Shown here in pieces: positions 1 through 6,225 of a stretch of DNA of 12,226 nt. The notes beneath the pieces are model-generated. The model worked only from the letters and a program-made list of their open reading frames with translations. It searched no databases and was not told the DNA's origin. This DNA is from CS4-C045 sp964347545 (lineage in GTDB: Bacteria > Planctomycetota > Planctomycetia > Pirellulales > UBA7805): the NCBI GenBank assembly GCA_964347545.1, contig CAYFZZ010000234.1, positions 1 through 12,226 on the forward strand. The letters run 5' to 3'. How positions within the stretch are numbered: the first letter of the stretch is position 1; the number at the start of each line of letters is the position of its first letter. The translations under genes and the position numbers were made by a program.

Positions 1-122
1 CGGGGACAACGGACTTGGGGCCCCGGGGAAGGGGAAATTCACCACGAAGGACACGAAGAGCACGAAGGGGAAATTTGATAGTCGAAAAAGGAGTACGCCC
101 CGCTTCCACTTCGCACTTCGAC

Positions 123-150
123 AATCATCAATCAACAATCATCAATCGTC
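123..150 (+). repeat. Four tandem 7-bp repeats (AATCATC/AATCGTC)
   Basis: Four contiguous heptamers are visible: AATCATC, AATCAAC, AATCATC, AATCGTC. They follow a conserved CTTCCACTTCGCACTTC stretch and precede CAGCCAGGCGAGGG. The same arrangement recurs in blocks B (reverse) and C, so the heptamers are a fixed module of the composite element. Confidence 0.85.
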
Positions 151-204
151 TGCAGCCAGGCGAGGGCAACTCACTTTTACGCCCCCTGTAGCTCTGCGCT
201 TCTC

Positions 205-330
205 CCCCTTCGTGCTCTTCGCGCTCTTCGTGGTCCTTCTCCGCTTCCCCTGCAGCCAGGCGGGGACAACGGACTTGGGGTCCTGGGGAAGGGGAAATTC
301 ACCACGAAGGACACGAAGAGCACGAAGGGG
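205..330. repeat. Giant hairpin unit in block A
   Basis: The left arm (205-235) and the reverse complement of the right arm (300-330) agree at about 27 of 30 positions, with mismatches near the centre. Both arms are built from TTCGTG / CTCTTCG steps. The ~64-nt loop adds shorter pairing (CTTCCCC against GGGGAAG) and carries a conserved CGGGGACAACGGACTTGGGG core. As DNA it could extrude a cruciform; as RNA it would fold into a long stem on either strand. It resembles REP/MITE-type extragenic palindromes in form, but I cannot assign it to a named family. Confidence 0.8.
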
Positions 331-396
331 AAATTCGACCGTCGAAAAAGTGTGAGCAGCGGGGAGGATAGGGATCAGTGGGTCGTTCAAGGGTAT

Positions 397-452
397 TCGG
401 TGAAGCGTGGGCGGTTAAGGGTGGTCGGTGAAGCGTGGGCGGTTAAGGGTGG
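397..452 (+). repeat. 28-bp perfect tandem duplication
   Basis: Positions 397-424 and 425-452 are identical over 28 bp. Each copy joins a TCGGTGAAGCG half to a GGTTAAGGGTGG half. Just downstream, GGCGGTTAAG (438-447) and CTTAACCGCC (479-488) form a perfect 10-bp inverted repeat. Together these make up the 3' module of the composite element. Confidence 0.85.
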
Positions 453-559
453 GGGTTAAGAGTACATTTCATTGCAGTCTTAACCGCCACTGTTATCCAC
501 AGATTTCTCGGAAGACCCTTCCCGGAAGAGCCTTGCGGGGCTTGTCCCTGGAGGGGGGC

Positions 560-1783
560 TTAGTCCCGGCGGGTGTTGATGCGGGGCGGGGCGGGCCGCT
601 GGTGCTGGTACCAGTCCCGCCAGGCCTTGACGTCGTAAGCGAAATCTTTGTCGGTCAAAGCGATTAAGGCCGCGAGGACCTCGGGGTTGCGCAGCCAGCG
701 CTGGACCACCTTCGGCGTGCTGGTCCCGAACGACGTGCCCTGATTCCCATTTCCGCTGCGGCTAAAGGTGGTGGTCGTCTGTCCCGGTCCGCCCGGACCC
801 AGCTTGAATTTGTGCTTGGTCACCAGGGCGTCGATCAGCGGACCGACGGCCTTGGCGTCCCCCATCCGCTGAATGCCGATCGCCGCCCGATTGATATGGC
901 GGTTATCGTCGCTCTTTTTCAAAAGCTGGATGTAGAAATCCACGGCCGAAGCGGGCTTGGATTGTTCCAGCAAATCGAGGCAAAAGTAGCGAAACTCTTC
1001 GTCTTCGTCTTCGATAGAATGCCGCACCACGACCTCTACGGCGTCTCCCGAGCCGACATGGATCAGGGCCTCGGCCAGGACTTCCTTGTGTTCGTACCCC
1101 TTCGCCGCCTGAAAGCTTTTGATCAGCGCCGGGGCTGCCGCTTTATCTCGAATGGCCAGCAGATACTCCTTGGCCCGCACGGCCTTGCTGCTGCTGTCCA
1201 GCCAGCTGGTCCACTGCCGCACGCGGCGGTACCATTCGGACTCGGCCCGCTTCTGCTGTTCCTCCTCTTCGATCAGCCGCAGCCTTTGGGGCGTGATCCA
1301 GCGCCCCTTGTATTTGACCATCCCCCGTTCGGTCATGATCTGGTCTTGCGTCAGCCAGCGGTTGCCCACCGGCTGGTATCCGAGGATCCGCCGAGCCTCG
1401 GCATGATCGCTGTCCAGCTCCAGAATCCGCTGCAGATGATCTTTCCGCTGGTCGTGCAGCCGTTGCTGCTGGCACCAGGCAGCGATCGCCCAGTGGCCCT
1501 CCACCGTATCGGCATGCTGCAGGCGGAAACGTTCGTAGGCGACTTCTTCAGGCGTCTGGGAGACGACGCGGATGACGGCCGAGGCGGGCAGGGTGATTTC
1601 CCCTCCGGCGAAAGGGCGGATCACGTAGTGGGGTGGCGGGTCGGTCTGGCGATTGACCCATTGGCCACGAATTTCGCCCCCGGTATGCAGGACGAAAATA
1701 TCGGCCCGCAGGGGAGCCGCCATCAGGCTCAGCAGCACGCCGCTCAGCCCCCCCCAGATCATGATTCCCACGGGACGTTGCAT
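560..1783 (-). CDS. Secreted HEAT-repeat-like protein, planctomycete type
   Basis: A 407-aa exported protein of unknown role. Residues 1-27 form a signal peptide: basic start, hydrophobic core and a likely cut after LRA27. The mature N-terminal part (28-75) looks beta-rich. Residues 115-170 carry helical repeat-like sequence with NRW and KGRW motifs (about 141-162), followed by a charged helix (170-190). Residues 200-325 read as HEAT-like helical pairs, for example AAAPALIKSF and AVGPLIDAL. A Gly/Ser/Thr-rich linker (328-356) leads to a conserved-looking C-terminus with WLRNPEVL and WRDWY. I recall similar proteins in Planctomycetes but no characterised function. The start is ambiguous: GTG at 1786 directly precedes ATG at 1783. 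I chose ATG because GGGAAG (1795-1790) sits 6 nt before it. Codon structure is intact. The gene is divergent from the MoaB-family gene and its 3' end abuts repeat block A. Confidence 0.85.
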   Translation of the reverse strand: MQRPVGIMIWGGLSGVLLSLMAAPLRADIFVLHTGGEIRGQWVNRQTDPPPHYVIRPFAGGEITLPASAVIRVVSQTPEEVAYERFRLQHADTVEGHWAIAAWCQQQRLHDQRKDHLQRILELDSDHAEARRILGYQPVGNRWLTQDQIMTERGMVKYKGRWITPQRLRLIEEEEQQKRAESEWYRRVRQWTSWLDSSSKAVRAKEYLLAIRDKAAAPALIKSFQAAKGYEHKEVLAEALIHVGSGDAVEVVVRHSIEDEDEEFRYFCLDLLEQSKPASAVDFYIQLLKKSDDNRHINRAAIGIQRMGDAKAVGPLIDALVTKHKFKLGPGGPGQTTTTFSRSGNGNQGTSFGTSTPKVVQRWLRNPEVLAALIALTDKDFAYDVKAWRDWYQHQRPAPPRINTRRD

Positions 1784-2013
1784 CACGTTCTTCCCGACAG
1801 GGGCAGCGGCCGGCGGCCCTAAAATTTCGAGCGTCCAGACTTTATGATGGTCCTGGCCGCCGGTTCGCGGTGACGCCCCGCGGGCGGCCTGGGGGCGGGT
1901 GGAACCTTCGAAAACCCCTCCCCTCTAGTATAGCTGCCAACCGGCCCCCCGGCAGCCGCACGTGGCGAAAGACCGCGAGCGCGGGGGGCTGCCAGGCGCG
2001 TGGGAGCCCTTGG

Positions 2014-2523
2014 ATGAGCGATACCCTGGCCCAGCATCGGGCGGACGCGCCCCGGGAGTTGCGGTGTGCCGTGATCACCGTCAGCGACACCCGCACCCTC
2101 GCAGACGATCGGGGGGGCGCCCTGCTGGAGGACCTGTTGCGGGAAGCCGGCCACCCGGTGGTGGCTCGGGAGATTACGCCCGACGAGCCGACGGGGCTGA
2201 GCGGTCTGGTCCGTGGCCTGGCCAGCCGGGACGATGTGGATGCGATCCTGCTGACCGGCGGGACGGGCATCAGCCGTCGCGATCAAACCTGGGAAACGGT
2301 CTCGGCATTGCTGGACAAATCTTTGCCAGGTTATGGCGAGTTGTTTCGCCACTTGAGCTATGACCAGATTGGTCCGGCGGCGATATTGAGTCGAGCGGTG
2401 GGGGGGCTGGTGGGGACCACCGTGGTCCTGACCATGCCCGGGTCGCCGGCCGCGGTCCGCCTGGCGATGCACAAGATCATCTTGCCCGAACTGGGACATC
2501 TGGTCCGCGAAGCCCGCCGTTAG
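2014..2523 (+). CDS. MoaB/MogA-family molybdenum cofactor biosynthesis protein
   Basis: A 169-aa, single-domain cytosolic protein of the MoCF-binding fold. Members bind molybdopterin; MogA-type enzymes adenylylate it before metal insertion, and MoaB proteins are thought to do the same in organisms without MogA. Visible family motifs are VSDTRT (23-28), TGGTGI (81-86) followed by an RDQT stretch, PGYGE (105-109, the usual PGFGE-type loop) and MPGSP (141-145). Length fits MoaB (about 170 aa) better than the larger MoeA. The start is set by GGGAG at 2002-2006, 7 nt before ATG 2014. The frame is open further upstream to an ATG at 1870, but that stretch is Arg/Pro/Gly-rich and matches nothing in the family. 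No other Moco gene is in the window, so MogA versus MoaB cannot be settled from context. Confidence 0.9.
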   Translation: MSDTLAQHRADAPRELRCAVITVSDTRTLADDRGGALLEDLLREAGHPVVAREITPDEPTGLSGLVRGLASRDDVDAILLTGGTGISRRDQTWETVSALLDKSLPGYGELFRHLSYDQIGPAAILSRAVGGLVGTTVVLTMPGSPAAVRLAMHKIILPELGHLVREARR

Positions 2524-2683
2524 CGGATGGGCCAGCAGTGCCAGCAGTTCCGGGCGGGCGCTCTTCCGGTGGGGACTCTTTCCCCGGGCCAACTGATCTG
2601 GAGCTGGCGGGGGTGCCCCGTTATTCTCCCCGCCTGCCTCAGAATCCGTTCCGGACAGCTTACGGCCCAGGGAGGGGCTCGGC

Positions 2684-3676
2684 ATGCGCAGGATCTTGGC
2701 CTTGCTGCTGTTGCTCGGCGTCGCAGGCGGCGCCTTTCTGTTTCATCTGCTCTTTGAAATTGAGGGGCTGGAGGGCGTCTACATCCGTCGCCGATCGCCG
2801 GCGGATCACGTCCCCGTGACGGCCACGCGGGAATCGCCGAGCGGGCTGGTGCGGCCGGAAAACACGATTCGCATTGGCTCGTTCAACATCCAGGTCCTGG
2901 GACCCCACAAAGCCGCTCAGCCCCAAATTATGGACATTATCGCGCGGACCGCGCGGCAGTTCGATCTGTTGGCCATCCAAGAAATTCGCTCGAAGGACCA
3001 GTCGTTGATCCCCGAGCTGGTGCGGCGGGTGAATGCGTCGGGGGCCCAGTACGGATATCTGCTGGGACCCCGCCTGGGCCGTTCGCACAACAAAGAACAG
3101 TACGCCTACCTGTTCAATTCCCAAACGATCGAAGTCGATCGCCAGGCCACGTACACGGTCAGCGACCCGCACGATCGGATGCACCGCGAGCCTTTGGTGG
3201 CCCTGTTTCGGGCCCGGGGACCTGACCAGAAAGAGGCTTTTACGTTCAAGCTGGTCAATGTCCACGTCGACCCGGATGTTGTGGAAGAGGAACTGAATGC
3301 CCTGGACGACGTTTACCATGCGGTCTTGAATGACGGCGATGCCGAGGACGACGTGATCCTTGTGGGGGATTTCAACACCAGTGAAGAGCGGATGTATCAG
3401 CTGGGGGCTGTACCGGCCCTCACAACGGCGCTCAGCGGCACACCCACCAACGCCGCCGGCACGCGGGCTTACGACAACCTGGTTTTTCACCGCCGCAGTA
3501 CCAGTGAGTATGTGGGCCGAGCGGGCGTGTTGGATCTGGTCCGCGTGTTCAATTTGACCACTCAGCAGGCGCGAGAGGTTTCGGACCATCTTCCCGTGTG
3601 GGCGGACTTCAGCGTTTATGAAGGGGGCAGCCGCGGCCCTGTGGCGGCGCGGCCCGACACCGCACCGCGGAAGTGA
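2684..3676 (+). CDS. Membrane-anchored endonuclease/exonuclease/phosphatase-fold protein
   Basis: A 330-aa protein of the DNase I-like (EEP) superfamily, whose members cleave phosphodiester or phosphomonoester bonds with a divalent metal. Residues 4-24 are a strongly hydrophobic segment after MRR, either a signal anchor or an uncleaved signal peptide, so the domain should lie outside the cytoplasm. The EEP signatures appear in order: SFNIQ (66-70, Asn68), AIQE (97-100, metal-binding Glu100), NVHVDPD (192-198, His194), VGDFN (227-231, Asp229 and Asn231), YDNLVF (263-268) and SDHLPV (300-305, Asp301 and His302). The catalytic set looks complete. GGAGG at 2671-2675, 8 nt upstream, supports the ATG. 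The substrate (extracellular DNA, a nucleotide or a phospholipid) cannot be told from sequence. The gene lies 160 bp after the MoaB-family gene with no convincing promoter of its own, so co-transcription is possible. Confidence 0.88.
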   Translation: MRRILALLLLLGVAGGAFLFHLLFEIEGLEGVYIRRRSPADHVPVTATRESPSGLVRPENTIRIGSFNIQVLGPHKAAQPQIMDIIARTARQFDLLAIQEIRSKDQSLIPELVRRVNASGAQYGYLLGPRLGRSHNKEQYAYLFNSQTIEVDRQATYTVSDPHDRMHREPLVALFRARGPDQKEAFTFKLVNVHVDPDVVEEELNALDDVYHAVLNDGDAEDDVILVGDFNTSEERMYQLGAVPALTTALSGTPTNAAGTRAYDNLVFHRRSTSEYVGRAGVLDLVRVFNLTTQQAREVSDHLPVWADFSVYEGGSRGPVAARPDTAPRK

Positions 3677-3788
3677 GCGGTTCTGCGGGGGCCGTCCCGA
3701 CCCGCGGCTCCCTCCCCCGCCAGCGGGACGACCGAGCGGTTGCACCTCTTGTCCCCGCTCGCCGTGCGCGGGTTGGCCGCTGCTGCCT

Positions 3789-3813
3789 GCCCCTGGCCAG
3801 CGGGGGCGTTTTT
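3789..3813 (+). terminator. Putative intrinsic terminator after the EEP gene
   Basis: GCCCC (3789-3793) pairs with GGGGC (3803-3807), with one further T-G wobble inside, and TTTTT follows at 3809-3813. It lies 112 bp past the EEP stop and just before a promoter-like pair for the next gene. The stem is short, so this is a moderate call. Confidence 0.4.
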
Positions 3814-3831
3814 CAGGCCGCCAGCGGCACG

Positions 3832-3860
3832 TTGGCGGGGTGGTCTCCGAGCGTTACACT
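3832..3860 (+). promoter_or_regulatory. Putative sigma-70-type promoter of the FMO gene
   Basis: TTGGCG (3832-3837) and TACACT (3855-3860) each match 4 of 6 consensus bases and are separated by exactly 17 bp. Transcription would begin near 3867, leaving a leader of about 57 nt before the FMO start at 3924. Confidence 0.4.
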
Positions 3861-3923
3861 CAGACAGGGAGTGCTGGGGGGCAGGTGTCGTGTCCCGCCG
3901 TCGGAGGGGAGGAGTCTGCCGAG

Positions 3924-5231
3924 ATGATCGCCGCCGAGACCACGCCCGCCTATTGCATTATCGGCGCGGGTTCCTCCGGGTTGGCGGTCGCCAAAAATCT
4001 GCAGGCCGCCGGGATTCCCTTCCAGGTGCTGGAACGCAATGACGATGTGGGCGGCATCTGGTATTACGGCACGCCGACCAGCAGCGTGTACGACTCGGCG
4101 CGGCTGATCTCGTCCAAAACCCTGACCCAATATCCCGACTATCCCATGCCGGCCTCGTACCCGCCTTATCCGGGTCGCGTCCAGGCGTGGCAGTACCTCC
4201 GCAATTACGCTCAACATTTCCAGCTCTACCCCCACATCCGTTTCCACACAATCGTCCAGGAGGCTCGGCCGGTCGACGGCGACGCCGCTTGGGAAATCAC
4301 CTTTGCCGACGGCCAGCGTTGCCGCTATCGCGGCCTGGTGATCGCCAACGGGCACAATTGGGACCCCAGCTGGCCTGCGATCCCAGGCCAGTTTGACGGC
4401 CAGCTGTTGCATTCCGCCCAGTACAAGACCCCGGATGTGTTGCGCGACCGTCGAGTGTTGGTGGTGGGCGGGGGCAACTCGGGCTGTGACATCGCCGTGG
4501 AAGCGGCGCAGGCCGCGGCGGTCACGTTTCACAGCACGCGACGCGGTTACCACTACCTGCCCAAATTCCTGCTGGGACGGCCCATCGATCAGTGCGGGGA
4601 AGCGTTGTTGCGGTGGCGGTTTCCGCTCTGGTTGCGACGAGCGATCAGCCGGCTGGCCGTGCGGATCACGCTGGGACCGGCCGGCCGTGTGGGGCTGCCC
4701 GATCCCGACCATCGCCTGTTCGAAACCCACCCGATCATCAACTCCCAGCTGTACTACTACCTGGCCCACGGACAGATTCTGCCCAAACCGGATCTGCGGC
4801 AGCTGTGCGGCCCCGAGGTCCTCTTCGCCGACGGCAGTCGGGAAACGGTCGATGTGATCGTGATGGCCACCGGCTTTAAAATCAGTTTCCCCTTCATCGA
4901 CCAACAGTACCTCAACTGGGACCACGACCATCCCCAGCTGTATCTGCACATTTTTCATCCCCACCGCGAAAATCTGTTTGTGGCCGGGATGATCCAGCCG
5001 GACAGCGGGCAATGGGGGCTGGTCGATTACCAGGCCCGCCTGATCGCTCGGGTGATCCAGCTGCAGGAGGCGGGGCATCCGGCGGCCGACCGGTTTTGGC
5101 GGCGGGCACGAGCCGACCAGCCCGACCTTTCGGGGGGAATTCGCTACCTGCCCAGCCACCGCCACCTGCTGGAGGTCGAACACTTCAGCTATCGTGAGCG
5201 GCTGCAGAGCCTGATTGCCGAGCTGGCGTGA
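3924..5231 (+). CDS. Flavin-containing monooxygenase (class B FMO-like)
   Basis: A 435-aa cytosolic enzyme that should use FAD, NADPH and O2 to oxygenate a soft nucleophile (N or S) in a small molecule. The FAD-binding Rossmann motif GAGSSG lies at 14-19, with the acidic end of its second strand at Glu37 and GGIW at 43-46. The FMO identifying motif FxGxxxHxxxY is perfect: Phe157, Gly159, His163, Tyr167. Tyr at the last position favours an FMO over a Baeyer-Villiger enzyme, which usually has Trp. The NADPH Rossmann motif GGGNSG lies at 182-187, and the ATGF motif at 315-318. Length fits bacterial FMOs (about 430-460 aa), a group that includes trimethylamine monooxygenase, but the substrate cannot be named. 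The start at 3924 is supported by GGAGGGGAGGAG at 3903-3914. The frame is open back to 3618, but that part overlaps the preceding gene and resembles no FMO. Confidence 0.92.
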   Translation: MIAAETTPAYCIIGAGSSGLAVAKNLQAAGIPFQVLERNDDVGGIWYYGTPTSSVYDSARLISSKTLTQYPDYPMPASYPPYPGRVQAWQYLRNYAQHFQLYPHIRFHTIVQEARPVDGDAAWEITFADGQRCRYRGLVIANGHNWDPSWPAIPGQFDGQLLHSAQYKTPDVLRDRRVLVVGGGNSGCDIAVEAAQAAAVTFHSTRRGYHYLPKFLLGRPIDQCGEALLRWRFPLWLRRAISRLAVRITLGPAGRVGLPDPDHRLFETHPIINSQLYYYLAHGQILPKPDLRQLCGPEVLFADGSRETVDVIVMATGFKISFPFIDQQYLNWDHDHPQLYLHIFHPHRENLFVAGMIQPDSGQWGLVDYQARLIARVIQLQEAGHPAADRFWRRARADQPDLSGGIRYLPSHRHLLEVEHFSYRERLQSLIAELA

Positions 5232-5470
5232 ATCAGGACCACCAGGAAGTGGGATCGCAGCAGACCTAGTTGGACGGGATAGACAGGATGTCCCGGATGG
5301 CGATTTTGTTTCAACGTGGGTGTCCGGTCAAAAATGAGGGTCTTCAGAGGAATCTGGGGGTAAGAGTCGACTGACATAGAACAGGGAGTGGTCCCTTGCA
5401 GAGGAAAATTAAGCGCGATGGCTTCCAGCCATGGGTGGAGTTTTTTCGCTCAGCGATATGGTTTGGCCCG
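5232..5470. other. FMO 3' flank: degenerate repeat and weak terminator-like hairpin
   Basis: This stretch has no credible gene. At about 5272-5300 it holds a GGACGGGATAGACAGGATGTCC segment, which looks like a degenerate copy of the GGATxGACAGGAT repeats I have seen in bacterial intergenic DNA. At 5418-5432 ATGGCT and AGCCAT form a 6-bp stem with a 3-nt loop, and TTTTTT follows 8 nt later (5441-5446), a weak candidate terminator for the FMO gene. Confidence 0.4.
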
Positions 5471-5675
5471 CAGAAAGCGGTTAAGCAGGTCGGTGAAGGA
5501 TATTCGGTTAAGAGTGGCGGTGAAGCCTGCGATGCAATGTATTCTTAACCCCCACTCTTAACCCCCCACCCTTCACCGAACACTCTTCACCGAACACCCT
5601 TCACCCAATACCCTTCCACCACCCGCTGATCCCCATCCTCACCGCTGCTCACACTTTTGAGACGGTCGAATTTGA

Positions 5676-5802
5676 CCTTCGTGCTCTTCGCGCTCTTCGT
5701 GGTCAATTTCCCCTTCGCCGGGGGCCCCCAAGTCCGTTGTCCCCGGCTGCCTGCAAGGGAGGCGGAAAAGGACCACGAAGAGCACGAAGAGCACGAAGGG
5801 GG
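5676..5802. repeat. Giant hairpin unit in block B, near-perfect arms
   Basis: The left arm (5676-5704) and the reverse complement of the right arm (5771-5802) differ at one position over 29 bp. The ~66-nt loop is the reverse complement of the loop core seen in blocks A and C. The better arm match here than in block A suggests either recent gain or paired-arm conservation. Confidence 0.82.
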
Positions 5803-5864
5803 AAGAGCGAACGGCAACAGGGGGCGTAAAAGTCAGTTGCCCTCGCCTGGCTGGAGACGATATT

Positions 5865-5885
5865 GATGATTGACGATTGACGATT
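5865..5885 (-). repeat. Three tandem 7-bp repeats (GATGATT/GACGATT)
   Basis: GATGATT, GACGATT and GACGATT are contiguous. They are the reverse complement of the AATCATC/AATCGTC heptamers at 123-150 and in block C, with the same neighbours on each side. Confidence 0.85.
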
Positions 5886-5999
5886 GTTGAAGTGCGAAGT
5901 GGAAGTGGCATGCCGCCTGACTTTGCACTGCAAAGATCAGCATTCGTCAATCATCCATCGACCGCAAAGCCCGAGGATGCCTCTCCTTTTTCGAATTGC

Positions 6000-6092
6000 T
6001 CTTAACCGCCACTCTTACCCGAACACGCTTCACCGTACACCCTTCCACGACCCGCTGATCCCCATCCTCCCCGCTGCTCACACTTTTTTCCC
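6000..6092 (-). repeat. Second copy of the composite element's 3' module
   Basis: This segment, read on the minus strand, repeats the 3' module at about 5542-5665 and at 344-450: GTGTGAGCAGCGGGGAGGAT, then GGTGAAGCGTG and GGTTAAG. It lies just beyond the 5' end of the complete element in block B and has no hairpin unit of its own, so it is a fragment of another copy. 6093-6225 holds only another degenerate CCACAGATTCTGCGG sequence. Confidence 0.7.
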
Positions 6093-6225
6093 AGGCGGAC
6101 GGACTGTCGCTGTGGCCACCTTTGGGAAACGGCAACCCACCCACAGATTCTGCGGAAGAACCAAAACGGAACGGGTTCCTCAGGGCATTTCGTGGCTATC
6201 GGCCCGCTCTCCAGCAGCGCCGGGC

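Larger units (their letters stand above)
1..488 (+). repeat. Repeat block A: composite hairpin element, 3' part
   Basis: This block fills most of the gap beyond the 3' end of the secreted HEAT-type gene. It starts in the loop of one hairpin unit (right arm 40-70) and continues with a conserved linker (79-120), four 7-bp repeats (123-150), a conserved stretch (153-190) and a complete hairpin unit (205-330). It ends in a 3' module (about 344-488) of GGTTAAG and GGTGAAG motifs. Positions 1-90 match 261-350 almost base for base, giving a ~260-bp unit. The same segments recur at 11979-12226 in the same orientation and at 5471-5955 in the opposite one. The short frames inside it, read as HEEHEE- or LFALFVV-like peptides, are by-products of the repeat. 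No transposase is present. 489-559 holds only a degenerate CCACAGATT-type sequence and a small GGAAG/CTTCC hairpin. Confidence 0.85.
5471..5955 (-). repeat. Repeat block B: complete composite hairpin element
   Basis: Read on the minus strand, this contains every module once. A 5' palindromic module comes first (5955 to about 5887), then 7-bp repeats (5885-5865). A conserved stretch (about 5850-5805) leads into the hairpin (5802-5676), followed by a 3' module of GTGTGAGCAGCGG, GGTGAAG and GGTTAAG motifs (about 5665-5480). The 3' module also folds on itself: GGTTAAGAGTGG around 5507-5520 is complementary to CCACTCTTAACC around 5548-5560. The block sits between the convergent 3' ends of the FMO and MBL-fold genes. 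Confidence 0.8.

Noticed and set aside
1..330. CRISPR array, because of regularly spaced repeats
   Set aside because: The period is about 254-260 bp, the units are repeated in full rather than alternating with unique spacers, and no cas gene is present.
493..501. TTATCCACA, a perfect DnaA-box match
   Set aside because: It is single, with no dnaA, dnaN or AT-rich unwinding region nearby, and lies in a degenerate CCACAGATT-type repeat that recurs at about 6140.
812..1822. Long plus-strand open frame opposite the secreted HEAT-type protein
   Set aside because: The minus-strand protein has a signal peptide and family-like composition; the plus-strand product does not.
1870..2013. N-terminal extension of the MoaB-family protein
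   Set aside because: The 48 residues are low-complexity Arg/Pro/Gly, and a better ribosome binding site precedes ATG 2014.
2660..3745. Long minus-strand open frame opposite the EEP gene
   Set aside because: Same reason: the plus strand shows the complete EEP catalytic set.
3813..5183. Long minus-strand open frame (456 codons) opposite the FMO gene
   Set aside because: Antisense frames stay open easily in GC-rich DNA. Its product has no recognisable fold, while the plus strand has all FMO motifs.
5657..5866. Short open frames in the repeat blocks giving HEEHEEHEG or LFALFVV-like peptides
   Set aside because: They are translations of the TTCGTGCTCTTCG repeat, occur in all frames and blocks, and lack ribosome binding sites.
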